Source: a bacterium
Lineage (GTDB): Bacteria > Cyanobacteriota > Vampirovibrionia > Gastranaerophilales > Gastranaerophilaceae
DNA length: 64,000 nt
Assembly (NCBI GenBank): GCA_017478515.1
Contig: JAFVDH010000005.1
Coordinates: 32,975 to 96,974 of the forward strand
Reading direction: 5' to 3'
Shown here: positions 44,698 to 53,518 of the stretch, piece by piece
Layout: every line of letters starts with the position of its first letter
Position numbering within the stretch: position 1 is the stretch's first letter
Position numbers and translations under genes: made by a program
Notes under the pieces: model-generated
Told to the model about the DNA's origin: nothing
Database searches by the model: none
What the model saw: the letters and a program-made list of their open reading frames with translations, nothing else

Positions 44698-45561
44698 ATG
44701 ACATTACCTATTAATTTAAATTTTAATAATTTAACATTTGGGCCAAATCAAACAACACGCTCTTTAAATGCTGCGTTAGAAGCAAATCCAAGCTTATTTA
44801 CAGGTGTAACATTCAACAGCAATCCTGTTGTAACAAATCCAATGTTAACAGCACCTGCATTCAACGGATTTAATTTACCGTCATTAAACATGCCAATGTT
44901 CAGTGGCTTTAGCGGATTTTCAGGATTAAATAATTTCTTCTCTAGTCCAAGTCTAAGCTTTGCCGCATTCACATCAGGAAATTATGCTACAAACTTTAAT
45001 ATGTTCCCTGCATTTGGACAAACATCATTTTCTTTTGCCACAGGCACATTCGGAACAAATGTAAGAAGTTCAAGAGTAGCATTAACATCTGATAAAGCAC
45101 GTAATGCAGTTCAATTAGCAATCAGCGAAATCGGAACAGCCGAAAACGGCCACTCAAATAACTCGGCCGGAGTAAATAAATACAGAGGCGGAGTTGCTAA
45201 CGGTCAAGCATGGTGTGCAAGTTTTGTATCTTGGTGCTACGGACAAGGTCAAAACAGCAACAATTCTAAAACATTCGGATATACAGCTTCATCTCAAGAT
45301 ATAAAACAAAAGGCTATAAAAGCAGGTTATTATTCTACAGTAGAATCAGGATACACTCCTGTAGCAGGTGATATTGCAGTATGGACAAACAAAGGTGAAT
45401 CTGCTCACGGACATGTAGGAATTGTATCTAAAGTAAATCCTGACGGCTCTTTTGAAGTTATTGAAGGAAACTGCGGAGATAAAGTTCAAAAAGTTCGTCG
45501 TACAAGAAACACCGCAAATTTAGCAGGTTTCGTAAGAATGAATGAATGGCTTGAAGCTTAA
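44698..45561 (+). CDS. CHAP-domain cysteine peptidase/amidase-like protein
   Basis: A 287-residue protein with a C-terminal CHAP domain (about 125-285): the catalytic Cys in GQAWCASFVSWCYGQ near 178, the His in SAHGHVGIVSKV near 243, and VIEGNCGD. CHAP enzymes usually cleave peptidoglycan stem peptides. The N-terminal 120 residues are Phe/Asn/Pro/Ser-rich with repeated FNGF, FSGF and NP elements and include LFTGVTFNSN. There is no ordinary signal peptide, so the route out of the cytoplasm is unclear. AGAGAG lies before the ATG and a terminator follows. Confidence 0.78.
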   Translation: MTLPINLNFNNLTFGPNQTTRSLNAALEANPSLFTGVTFNSNPVVTNPMLTAPAFNGFNLPSLNMPMFSGFSGFSGLNNFFSSPSLSFAAFTSGNYATNFNMFPAFGQTSFSFATGTFGTNVRSSRVALTSDKARNAVQLAISEIGTAENGHSNNSAGVNKYRGGVANGQAWCASFVSWCYGQGQNSNNSKTFGYTASSQDIKQKAIKAGYYSTVESGYTPVAGDIAVWTNKGESAHGHVGIVSKVNPDGSFEVIEGNCGDKVQKVRRTRNTANLAGFVRMNEWLEA

Positions 45562-45604
45562 AAAAGTTTTGTGTGAAAAGGTAAGGGAAATGTAAAGTGT
45601 GTTC

Positions 45605-45629
45605 GGGTTGATAAATCAACCCTTTTTTT
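45605..45629 (+). terminator. rho-independent terminator of the CHAP gene
   Basis: GGGTTGAT and ATCAACCC (within 45605-45622) form a compact stem followed by seven T (45623-45629), 44 bases after the stop. Confidence 0.88.
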
Positions 45630-45671
45630 GCTAAAAAAATACGTTTGGATATGAAATAAAATTAAAAAATA

Positions 45672-45680
45672 TGTTATAAT
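45672..45680 (+). promoter_or_regulatory. extended -10 promoter of the YcxB-like gene (leaderless)
   Basis: TGTTATAAT ends seven bases before the ATG at 45688; transcription would start at or next to the A of the start codon. No Shine-Dalgarno is present. Confidence 0.65.
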
Positions 45681-45687
45681 ATAAAAT

Positions 45688-46203
45688 ATGGCAGATTCAC
45701 TTTCGGTTTCATTTCAATACACAAAAGAAGATATTCTAAATGTAGCAATAGAATCTTTAGGATTTGATATAGCAAAATGCTGGTTAATACTTATAACAGC
45801 GGTTATTTTCTTTTGTCTTGGAGTATATTTTTTGTGGATTAAGCTTTATATAGCTGCCATAATTCTTATTTTTGCAGCAATATTGTTTGTTCCTATATAT
45901 ATTTTTATAGCCTATTTAAACTTATCTACAGCACTAAAAGTCTTGACCGATTGTGTTTATACCATAGAAAAAAAACAGCTTATCGCAGGGAGCAATTTAG
46001 GCTTTCAATATTTTGACCTTAAAGATATAGATAGAGTAGTATTGACAAAGCCGGTTATTTTCATTTATGTAACAAAGAAAAACGCATATTTTATACCGAT
46101 AAGAGCCTTTAATTCGGAAGAAAAGGCAAACAAATTCATAACAGAACTGCAATACGGCATTGAGACGGCGAAAAAAGAGGCCGCCGAGATAGAAAATCTG
46201 TAA
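45688..46203 (+). CDS. YcxB-like membrane protein
   Basis: A 171-residue protein with two adjacent membrane segments (about 33-78, WLILITAVIFFCLGVYFLW and the following hydrophobic run) and a C-terminal beta-rich soluble domain. The segments YFDLKDIDRVVLTKPVIFIYV and AYFIPIRAFNSEEKANKFI resemble the PH-like domain of YcxB-family proteins, whose function is not established. It stands alone, with a leaderless promoter upstream and a 42-bp palindrome downstream. Confidence 0.65.
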   Translation: MADSLSVSFQYTKEDILNVAIESLGFDIAKCWLILITAVIFFCLGVYFLWIKLYIAAIILIFAAILFVPIYIFIAYLNLSTALKVLTDCVYTIEKKQLIAGSNLGFQYFDLKDIDRVVLTKPVIFIYVTKKNAYFIPIRAFNSEEKANKFITELQYGIETAKKEAAEIENL

Positions 46204-46212
46204 TAAAGCAAA

Positions 46213-46254
46213 GTTTTTTCGGGCGAGACATAATTATGTCTCGCCCGAAAAAAC
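46213..46254. repeat. perfect 42-bp palindrome between convergent genes
   Basis: The 21-base arm 46213-46233 (GTTTTTTCGGGCGAGACATA plus one A) is exactly complementary to 46234-46254, with no spacer. It lies between the ends of the YcxB-like and carbonic anhydrase genes. The GC core with flanking T6/A6 suggests a bidirectional terminator, though the A-run, not a U-run, follows the stem. Confidence 0.75.
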
Positions 46255-46303
46255 TGTATTAATAAAAATCCGGAAATTATTTCATTAATCCAATTCAAAA
46301 TTT

Positions 46304-46903
46304 TTAAAAAATTTCAACCCTGCTTGTTGAAAGATTATAATTTGCCTTTACAACCATAATTTCGCCGGTGCTTACTTTATTTGCGATATAAGCATCTTTT
46401 ATCAGCAAATCTTTAGCCTGATATTCAACGTTCTGTCTTACAGCCTCTTTATGGAAATCCTCTTCTTTCAAGTCAGAATTTACCTTTTCAATAGCAGGAT
46501 AAATTTCCATAAGAATAGATTTCAAATTAGGAGAAACAGTATCAAGAGACTTCGATTTATAAGCATCGACAGCCGAATGAACTGCACCGCAATTATCATG
46601 GCCCAAAATCATAATCAGTTTAACTCCAAGATGCACTACACCATATTCAATACTGCCCATAACTTCTTGAGAAAGGACATGACCGGCTGTTCTGATTACA
46701 AAAATATCGCCTAACCCTGCATCAAATATTATTTCTAAAGGAACTCTTGAATCAGAACATGATAAAACAATTGCAAACGGAGTTTGCTTTGACAATAAAG
46801 AGTCTTTTGTTTCCTGACTTCTGTTAGGATGAATTGAGGCATTATTTACAAAACGTTCATTGCCATCAATAAGTTTTTGTAAAGCTTCTTTTGCATTTAT
46901 CAT
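46304..46903 (-). CDS. beta-class carbonic anhydrase
   Basis: Interconverts CO2 and bicarbonate using zinc. The 199-residue protein has the zinc ligands Cys and the Asp-Arg dyad in VLSCSDSRVP near 48-55, then His and Cys in LGHDNCGAVHSAV near 103-108. VIRTAGHVL and SIEYGVVHLGVKL are also typical. No signal peptide is visible, so it is cytoplasmic and probably supplies bicarbonate for carboxylation reactions. AAGGAG precedes the ATG. Single-gene unit. Confidence 0.95.
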   Translation of the reverse strand: MINAKEALQKLIDGNERFVNNASIHPNRSQETKDSLLSKQTPFAIVLSCSDSRVPLEIIFDAGLGDIFVIRTAGHVLSQEVMGSIEYGVVHLGVKLIMILGHDNCGAVHSAVDAYKSKSLDTVSPNLKSILMEIYPAIEKVNSDLKEEDFHKEAVRQNVEYQAKDLLIKDAYIANKVSTGEIMVVKANYNLSTSRVEIF

Positions 46904-46958
46904 AGATTATCTCCTTGAACAATAATAAAGTTATCTAACAAGCACAACAGACATCTCC

Positions 46959-47645
46959 TCAATTCGTAAATCGAAATTTAACAAGAGCCCATATAGCCGC
47001 AAAACCATCTTTCCAGCTTATTTTCTTACCTTCATCAAAACTTCTGGCCTTGTAAGTTATAGGAATTTCTACAAGCTTAGCACCCTGTTTCAAAACTTTT
47101 GCAGTAATTTCAGGTTCAAAATCAAATCTGTTAGATTTTATATTTAAATGTTTAACAAATTCAGCCCTGAATACCTTATAGCAAGTTTCCATATCGGTCA
47201 AACCAGCACCATATAACAAATTAGTAATAAATGTAAGCATTTTATTGCCAAGGAAATGTGTTAACATAAAGTTTTCAGATTTATCGGAATTCAAAAATCT
47301 TGACCCGTAAGCAACATCAGCTTTACCGTCCAAAACTTCTTTAACAAGAGGCAAAAGGTCTTTTGGTTCATATTCGGTATCAGCATCCTGTATCGTAATA
47401 ATATCTCCTGAAGCTTCTTTGAATCCTGTTCTCAAAGCAGCACCTTTTCCCATATTTTTATCATGATACAAAACTTTATAATTCAACTCTTTGTAAAGTT
47501 CACGAGTGCCATCAGTTGAGTAATCATCAATCAGAATTATTTCCTTTTCTAAACCATAAAAATCAATACTTTCGACTTTGTCTAAAATTTGTTTTAAAGT
47601 ATTTACCTCGTTATAGACGGGAATTAATATTGTAATTTTTGTCAT
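46959..47645 (-). CDS. family 2 glycosyltransferase (dolichyl-phosphate mannose synthase-like)
   Basis: A 228-residue GT-A fold transferase. The N-terminus ILIPVYNEVNTLKQIL, the nucleotide-binding IILIDDYSTDGT, the metal-binding QDADTEYEP (DxD) and the acceptor-side GLTDMETCYKVFR motif match the DPM1-like group. It likely moves a sugar from a nucleotide donor to polyprenyl phosphate, which would feed GT-C transferases such as those encoded elsewhere in the window. There is no C-terminal membrane segment. AAGG is five bases before the ATG. Confidence 0.88.
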   Translation of the reverse strand: MTKITILIPVYNEVNTLKQILDKVESIDFYGLEKEIILIDDYSTDGTRELYKELNYKVLYHDKNMGKGAALRTGFKEASGDIITIQDADTEYEPKDLLPLVKEVLDGKADVAYGSRFLNSDKSENFMLTHFLGNKMLTFITNLLYGAGLTDMETCYKVFRAEFVKHLNIKSNRFDFEPEITAKVLKQGAKLVEIPITYKARSFDEGKKISWKDGFAAIWALVKFRFTN

Positions 47646-47667
47646 AATTGCCTTAAGTTCTTTGAAA

Positions 47668-47676
47668 TATTAACAA
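47668..47676 (-). promoter_or_regulatory. extended -10 promoter of the GT2 gene
   Basis: TGTTAATAT on the minus strand, 22 bases before the ATG at 47645, leaving room for a short leader with its AAGG Shine-Dalgarno. Confidence 0.45.
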
Positions 47677-47684
47677 AATTATTG

Positions 47685-47690
47685 TACAAT
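47685..47690 (+). promoter_or_regulatory. -10 box of the signalling operon
   Basis: TACAAT, preceded by TTG, lies 26 bases before ATG 47717, back to back with the GT2 promoter. The leader contains AAGAGGA. Confidence 0.4.
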
Positions 47691-47716
47691 AAAAAACAGT
47701 AAGAGGATATGATTTT

Positions 47717-49447
47717 ATGGTATACGCAATAGAAAACAGAGAAATTATAAGTGCAAAAGCATTATTACAAAATGCATTCAAAGAAATAGAACAAAAAAAT
47801 TACAATCAAGCTGAGATTTTAACAAAAGAAGCTCAAGAGACATTTAAATCAGAAAACTCAAATGAAAACATCTCAATATGTCTTTCATTACTTGGTTTTT
47901 TAAAGTATTCAAAAAATCCCGAAAATTACCAAAAAAGTTTAACTTTTTTAAATGACGGATTGTATATAGCAAATTACAATAATTACCATCCTGCACAGCT
48001 TGTTTACGAGCTATTTTCAGGAATTATCAACCTCAAAGAGAACAATATAGAACTTGCAGAAATGCAGTTAACAAAAGCAAAATATTACGCAGTAAAAGAT
48101 GATGAATTCGGGCTGATTGATTATGTTATAAAAAATCTTGACGAAATTGCAAAATTAAAACATCAAGAGCCAAGCAATAAAAGAGACCCGTTAAATGCAC
48201 TTGTAAAAATAGGACAGTCAGTTGCGGCAGAAACAGATATTGATAAGCTTTTAAAAGTAATAGCAGAAGCCGTAAAAGAAGCAATTAATGCCGACAGATG
48301 CACCGTATTTTTATATGATAAAGAACACGATGAGCTATGGAGTAAAGTTGCATTAGGCTTAGACAGCTCAGAACTAAGATTTCCTGCGGGAAAAGGTCTT
48401 GCAGGCCATACTGTAAAAACAGGCGAAAGCATCAATATCAAAGATGCATATAACGATGAAAGATTTAATAAAGATATTGATAAAAAAACAGGATACAATA
48501 CAAAAACAATCCTTTGTATGCCGATAAAAAATTTAAACCAAGAAATAATAGGAGCATTTCAGGTTTTAAATAAAGTAGGAGGATACTTTACGCCGGAAGA
48601 CGAAGACTTACTGGTAGCAATAGGTTCATCGGCAGGGATTGCGTTAGAAAACGCACAGCTGTTTGAAAAACAAAAGAAAATGCTGGAAGAACAAAAAATT
48701 GTATTTGACAGCTTTATCGAAACACTTGCGGCATCTATAGATGCTCGTGATAAAATCACGGCAGGTCATTCTACAAGGGTTAAATATTATTCTTCTATGA
48801 TTGCAAAAGCTTTTAATCTTGATGATAAAATGGTAGAAATCATAGAAAAGGCAGCAACACTACATGATATAGGAAAAATTGGTATAAAAGATTCCGTTCT
48901 TCAAAAAGAAGGTAAATTGACAGACGAAGAATATAAACATATTCAAGAACACGTTGCAATTACACATAATATATTGGAAAAAATTCACATGTCAGACGAT
49001 TTCAAATTAATAGCGGAAATTGCTTGTGCACACCATGAAAAATTCGACGGAACAGGTTATTACAGATATCTTTCAAGAGACGATATTCCTTTTGGCGGAA
49101 GAATTCTTGCCGTAGCAGATGTTTTTGATGCAATAACATCTAAAAGACATTACCGTGACAAGATGCCTATACATAATGTTATAAATATTCTTATAAAAGA
49201 CAGCGACAAGCATTTTGACAAATCGGTTGTGGATATGTTTTTATCATTAAAGGCAAATCAGGTTATAAAAGTATTCTTAACAGAAAATAAATTAACAATA
49301 AAGCCTGAAGATGATGAATTTCTATCAGGATACACCTTAAGAGATATCTACAACTTGTTGGAAAAAGATGCAGATACATTGACCGATGAAGAAAACAAAT
49401 GTGTAACAATGTTTAATAAGTATTATTTAGGACAGGTTGATGATTAG
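47717..49447 (+). CDS. GAF-HD-GYP domain signalling protein
   Basis: A 576-residue cytoplasmic protein with an N-terminal helical TPR-like region (about 1-150), a GAF sensor domain (about 180-325; DRCTVFLYDKEHDELWSKVA, PIKNLNQEIIGAFQVLNK), and an HD-GYP phosphodiesterase domain (about 335-510) with AGHSTRVKYYS, ATLHDIGKIGI and AHHEKFDGTGYY. HD-GYP proteins degrade cyclic di-GMP. The HD pair and downstream histidines are kept, but the GYP triplet reads GYY. It overlaps the next gene by eight bases and heads an operon with a TPR protein and two response regulators. Confidence 0.88.
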   Translation: MVYAIENREIISAKALLQNAFKEIEQKNYNQAEILTKEAQETFKSENSNENISICLSLLGFLKYSKNPENYQKSLTFLNDGLYIANYNNYHPAQLVYELFSGIINLKENNIELAEMQLTKAKYYAVKDDEFGLIDYVIKNLDEIAKLKHQEPSNKRDPLNALVKIGQSVAAETDIDKLLKVIAEAVKEAINADRCTVFLYDKEHDELWSKVALGLDSSELRFPAGKGLAGHTVKTGESINIKDAYNDERFNKDIDKKTGYNTKTILCMPIKNLNQEIIGAFQVLNKVGGYFTPEDEDLLVAIGSSAGIALENAQLFEKQKKMLEEQKIVFDSFIETLAASIDARDKITAGHSTRVKYYSSMIAKAFNLDDKMVEIIEKAATLHDIGKIGIKDSVLQKEGKLTDEEYKHIQEHVAITHNILEKIHMSDDFKLIAEIACAHHEKFDGTGYYRYLSRDDIPFGGRILAVADVFDAITSKRHYRDKMPIHNVINILIKDSDKHFDKSVVDMFLSLKANQVIKVFLTENKLTIKPEDDEFLSGYTLRDIYNLLEKDADTLTDEENKCVTMFNKYYLGQVDD

Positions 49448-50888
49448 AAAGCTTTTAATATTATTTTTCATATGCTTTATAAACATTTCTACGGTTTTTG
49501 CGATTACAACACCGCAAAAATATCAGTCACTTGAAGATTTCAATAAGTCAATGGAAAAATTTAAAAGCAGCAATGTAAGTATTGCCTATACAGAATTTGA
49601 AAAAATAGTTGAAGAAAGCCCATCTGATAACGATTATATAAATATAGTTCTATCCGGTAAATTAAGTGATATCGGATTTTATAATTTAGCAAACAAAGCA
49701 AGATTAAAAATAAAGGACAAAGATCTATCACAAGTGCCTTTGCAAAATATAGATATAATTTTTTATCAAAACAAAAAACTTGATATAGACGATGAAATAT
49801 ACTTAGGCGAATGTTTTTCAGATATTACGTACAATAATTTGAGCAAAGAAACAGCCGCCGATTTAACCGCAAATACGGATTTATTGGAAAAATATGATTA
49901 CGCACTATATTTAGCTGCTCTTGCCTGGTATAAAAATAATAACTTAGCAATGGCAGATAAATATTTAACGGAAGCTCTGGTTAAAAATCCCAAAAATGTT
50001 ATGTATAAGTATCTTCAAGCAAAAATTCTTGCAGATAAAGGTTTTAGAGACAAAGCGTTTAAAACAGCAGAGAGTATAAAAAAAGATGTTATACTTACGG
50101 ATTATTATGAAAAAAAATATAAAGAAGTTGAAGAATATATTCTATACAAAACATCAAAAGAAGATTATATCAAAAATTATCATTTAGCGTACTACTATTA
50201 CTATAGAGGGGACTATCTTCGTTCATTGAAAGTAATGCCGCAAGCAAATATAAAAAATAAAAAAGAAAATTCTAAAATTTATGCGTTAATAAGCAGAAAC
50301 TATGTGGCATTAAAAGAATATGAAAAAGCATTTCAAAATGCACAAAAAGCACATACGCTAAATAAAAAGAATACAGATGCACTAATTTTACTTGGAGATT
50401 TAGAATTTCAAACAAAAAACTATAAATCGGCGTTAAAATATTATAAAACAGCAATGAAATATGAAAAATCATCTTATAACGCAAGCATAAGAACAGCTAA
50501 AACATATTTGGAACTTGATAAAAAGGCTAAAGCACAAAGTCTGCTGCAAAATACTTTAAAAAATTCACAAAATAACTACGAAGCATACTATTTAGAAGCA
50601 GTTATAGACAAAAATAATACGTTAGAATATTTGAAAAAAGCCTTAAGCCTAAATAGCGAATTTGTAGATGCCTGGCTGGAATTGGCAAAATACGAAATAG
50701 AAAAAACTGATTATAAAAAAGCACAAATGTATCTTAACAATGCTTATAACCTTGACGAAACGGATTACAAATATTATTATTATCAAGGATTATTGTATAA
50801 AAATAAAAAAGATATAGAAAATGCAAATTATAATTTTCAAAAAAGTAAAACCCTAAGTTCAAAATATATCGCAATTAAGAAAGATTAA
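49440..50888 (+). CDS. secreted/periplasmic TPR-repeat protein
   Basis: A 482-residue protein with a signal peptide (MIRKLLILFFICFINISTVF, cleavage near AIT) and many tetratricopeptide-like helical pairs from about 150 to the C-terminus, for example YALISRNYVALKEYEKAFQN, ALILLGDLEFQTKNYKSALK and AWLELAKYEIEKTDYKKAQM. TPRs mediate protein-protein contacts; the partner is unknown. ATG 49440 is favoured over TTG 49437; GGACAGG lies just upstream. The overlap with the HD-GYP gene implies translational coupling, so it may transmit an envelope signal to it. Confidence 0.82.
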   Translation: MIRKLLILFFICFINISTVFAITTPQKYQSLEDFNKSMEKFKSSNVSIAYTEFEKIVEESPSDNDYINIVLSGKLSDIGFYNLANKARLKIKDKDLSQVPLQNIDIIFYQNKKLDIDDEIYLGECFSDITYNNLSKETAADLTANTDLLEKYDYALYLAALAWYKNNNLAMADKYLTEALVKNPKNVMYKYLQAKILADKGFRDKAFKTAESIKKDVILTDYYEKKYKEVEEYILYKTSKEDYIKNYHLAYYYYYRGDYLRSLKVMPQANIKNKKENSKIYALISRNYVALKEYEKAFQNAQKAHTLNKKNTDALILLGDLEFQTKNYKSALKYYKTAMKYEKSSYNASIRTAKTYLELDKKAKAQSLLQNTLKNSQNNYEAYYLEAVIDKNNTLEYLKKALSLNSEFVDAWLELAKYEIEKTDYKKAQMYLNNAYNLDETDYKYYYYQGLLYKNKKDIENANYNFQKSKTLSSKYIAIKKD

Positions 50889-50894
50889 TAAAAA

Positions 50895-51560
50895 ATGACA
50901 GATACTGAAAAGAAAAATATATTAATAGTAGAAGACCACGAACTTACAAGATTTGGATTAAAAACGAATTTTGAGGGAATGGATATTATAGATAAAATAT
51001 ATGAGGCAGAAGATGCGGATAAAGCATTAAAACAATTTAAAGAAAACAAAATAGATATAATAATAATGGACGTAGGATTGCCAAATATTGACGGAATAGA
51101 GGCAACAAAAAGAATTCGATTAATAGACACTGATGTAAAAATAATTATGCTTACCTCTCACAATGATGAACAAGCCGTGTTGAACAGCTTAAAGGCAGGG
51201 GCAAACGCATATTGTTCAAAAGAAATAAACCTAAAAACATTAGAAAATGTAGTTCGTTCCGTACTTGACGGAGCAGCATGGTTTGATCCAAGTATAGCAC
51301 ATATAGTACTTAGAGCGGCATCGGTAAAACAACAGGAAGAATCTCAGCCTGCAAGTAATATTGACGAATTCAACCTAACACCAAGAGAACTTCAAATCTT
51401 AAAACTAATTGCCAAGGGCAACAGCAATATAGAAATTGCTAAAGAATGTTCAATAAGCATTAATACAATCAAAGCCCATGTTGCAAGTATATTACAAAAG
51501 CTTGAAGTAGAAGACCGTTTGCAGGCGGCATTAAAAGCAATTAAGTATCAAATAGTATAA
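50895..51560 (+). CDS. NarL/FixJ-family response regulator
   Basis: A 221-residue transcription regulator with a receiver domain (1-125; phosphoacceptor Asp59 in IIIMDVGLPNIDG, the acidic pair in VEDHE, and Lys in AYCSKEI) and a LuxR-type HTH (about 155-215; LTPRELQILKLIAKGNSNIE, SINTIKAHVASILQKLEV). It has no visible Shine-Dalgarno and starts six bases after the TPR gene. No histidine kinase is adjacent, so its partner is elsewhere. Confidence 0.92.
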   Translation: MTDTEKKNILIVEDHELTRFGLKTNFEGMDIIDKIYEAEDADKALKQFKENKIDIIIMDVGLPNIDGIEATKRIRLIDTDVKIIMLTSHNDEQAVLNSLKAGANAYCSKEINLKTLENVVRSVLDGAAWFDPSIAHIVLRAASVKQQEESQPASNIDEFNLTPRELQILKLIAKGNSNIEIAKECSISINTIKAHVASILQKLEVEDRLQAALKAIKYQIV

Positions 51561-51571
51561 AAGGAACTTAA

Positions 51572-52189
51572 ATGACAGCTCCGAAAAAGATATTAATAAT
51601 TGATGACAACCCAAAATTTCTGGAAGATGCACTTCCTCTATACGACTACGAAGTAGAAACAGCATCCGACGGATTAAAGGCGATGAAAATACTTTCTAAA
51701 AAATCGGACTTTGATATAATTCTGCTTGATGTAATGATGCCGAATATGAGCGGATGGGAAGTTTTAAAAGAAATAAGACAAAACGAAAATACAAAAGAAA
51801 TACCGATAATAATGATTACGGCAATAAATGACGAGACAAAAATAGTTAAGGGTCTAAAAGAGGGTGCTGATGATTATGTGGTAAAACCGTTTGTACTGCC
51901 TAATCTTCTTGCACGTATAGAAGCCGTTTTGAGAAGATGCAGCAGAACAAAAACTGACAGCACTCAGATTAATATAAAAAATATAAAGCAGTCTAATAAC
52001 GAAATAACTAAAAAAGAATCAGCCGTGCTTGAATTTTTAACAAAAGGTCTTACTAACAAAGAAATTGCGGAAAAACTGAATATTGCAGAACTCACAGTTA
52101 AAACTCATTTGAGAAACATCTACAAAAAATTAAATGTAAATAACAGAACACAACTGGTCTTAATGTCTATGCAATTGAATTCAAAATAA
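51572..52189 (+). CDS. LuxR-type response regulator
   Basis: A 205-residue regulator with a receiver domain (1-125; Asp53 in IILLDVMMPNMSG, acidic pair IIDDNP, Lys in DYVVKPFVLP) and a C-terminal LuxR HTH (about 145-200; VLEFLTKGLTNKEIAEKLNI, TVKTHLRNIYKKLNV). The receiver resembles the OmpR/cyanobacterial type rather than that of the upstream regulator, so the two genes are not a simple duplication. It lies 11 bases downstream with AAGGAA before the ATG. Target genes unknown. Confidence 0.9.
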   Translation: MTAPKKILIIDDNPKFLEDALPLYDYEVETASDGLKAMKILSKKSDFDIILLDVMMPNMSGWEVLKEIRQNENTKEIPIIMITAINDETKIVKGLKEGADDYVVKPFVLPNLLARIEAVLRRCSRTKTDSTQINIKNIKQSNNEITKKESAVLEFLTKGLTNKEIAEKLNIAELTVKTHLRNIYKKLNVNNRTQLVLMSMQLNSK

Positions 52190-52244
52190 TCCAAAATAAA
52201 AACAAACGTAAGTAAAAGAGAACAATAAGATAAGGAGCCATGTG

Positions 52245-52778
52245 ATGAGTGAATACACAAAAGACGAATTAGTAAATTTAATACAAGAAAATCCTGAAGA
52301 ATTTAATGATTGGATTAAAGATAAAGAAGATGTCGATTTAAGTGAAGTTGATTTTTCAAATTTAGTTTTGTCAAATATTAATTTTGCAAACGCAGACTTA
52401 AATTCATCATCATTTGCCGATTCACAATTGACAGAAGTAACATTTACAAACTGCGATTTAACATCAGTTGATTTTACAAGAACAAACCTTGTGGAATGCG
52501 ATTTTTCAGAAAGCATTTTACCAGGAGCAGATTTCAGTTACGCAGTTGTAAGTTATTGCAATTTCACGGAAGCAGATATGACAGGCTGCGTATTCCAAGA
52601 ATCAGACTTAGCAAATTCGGATTTTTCAACAGCAGACAACCTTGCAGCATGTAGATTTGATGAAGAAACAATTTGGCCTGAGCAGGATAAACTTCCGGAA
52701 GATTTTGACACAAGCTACAGCAATGATTTATCTTCATTAAAAGATGATGACGACATGCCGGCTCAATCTGATTATTAA
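52245..52778 (+). CDS. pentapeptide-repeat protein
   Basis: A 177-residue protein. The N-terminal helix (YTKDELVNLIQENPEEFNDW) precedes about 20 tandem A(D/N)LxX-type pentapeptides (residues 35-140; for example LSEVDFSNLVLSNINFANAD, LTEVTFTNCDLTSVDF). These fold into a right-handed quadrilateral beta-helix. The family includes DNA-gyrase protecting mimics and many of unknown role; such proteins are very common in Cyanobacteria. The acidic tail (SSLKDDDDMPAQ) is unusual. AGGAG lies seven bases before ATG 52245; an in-frame GTG three bases earlier is too close. Confidence 0.88.
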   Translation: MSEYTKDELVNLIQENPEEFNDWIKDKEDVDLSEVDFSNLVLSNINFANADLNSSSFADSQLTEVTFTNCDLTSVDFTRTNLVECDFSESILPGADFSYAVVSYCNFTEADMTGCVFQESDLANSDFSTADNLAACRFDEETIWPEQDKLPEDFDTSYSNDLSSLKDDDDMPAQSDY

Positions 52779-52783
52779 TAAAA

Positions 52784-53518
52784 ATGCCGCAATTTTTAAT
52801 TAATTCAAACAATATAACTGATAATGAAATTATAATTGACGATACGGAAAATTATAATCATATAGCAAGGTCTTTACGTGCTAAAGTCGGTAAGGATTTA
52901 CTTTTGATTGACGAAAAAGAAATTCAGTATGAAACAGCAATAACAGAAATAACAAAAAATTATATAAAAGTATCTGTTAAAAATTCATATAAGTCAAAAC
53001 GCAAATTAAACTATAATTTATACGTCGCAATAAGCCCGCTCAACAGCAATTCCGTAAATACCGTTTTTGAAAAATTAACAGAACTCGGAGTAAGAGGATT
53101 TTATCCGATATACACCGATAATTGTGCAGTAAAAAAAGATTTAATAACAAAAAAAATTGATAAATGGCAGAAAATTTGCTATGAAGCATTTAAACAATGT
53201 GAAAGAGCAGATATCCCAAAATGTTTTGAATTGACAACAATTCAAGAAATTATACAAAAAGATTTTGAACATATATTATGCTTTACGGAAAGAGAAGCAA
53301 AATACGAATTTAAAACATTTTTAAAAGACAACAAATTCAAAAAGAATGACAATATTCTTGTTATAATAGGCCCGGAGGGCGGATTTTCTCCAAAGGAATT
53401 TGAATTTTTTAAAACAAATAACATGAACACAATTTCTCTAGGAGAGCTAATTTTAAAAGCAGATACAGCATGCATTACAGCAGTCGGTAATATAATTTAT
53501 GAAAACTCGGATATTTGA
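52784..53518 (+). CDS. rsmE: 16S rRNA (uracil1498-N3)-methyltransferase
   Basis: Methylates U1498 of 16S rRNA in the 30S decoding region. The 244-residue SPOUT enzyme has an N-terminal PUA-like domain (1-75; HIARSLRAKVGKDLLLID) and the C-terminal knotted domain with VIIGPEGGFSPKEFEFFK and SLGELILKADTACITAVG. It begins five bases after the pentapeptide gene and its last 20 bases overlap the cca gene, so it is part of the same long plus-strand run. Confidence 0.93.
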   Translation: MPQFLINSNNITDNEIIIDDTENYNHIARSLRAKVGKDLLLIDEKEIQYETAITEITKNYIKVSVKNSYKSKRKLNYNLYVAISPLNSNSVNTVFEKLTELGVRGFYPIYTDNCAVKKDLITKKIDKWQKICYEAFKQCERADIPKCFELTTIQEIIQKDFEHILCFTEREAKYEFKTFLKDNKFKKNDNILVIIGPEGGFSPKEFEFFKTNNMNTISLGELILKADTACITAVGNIIYENSDI

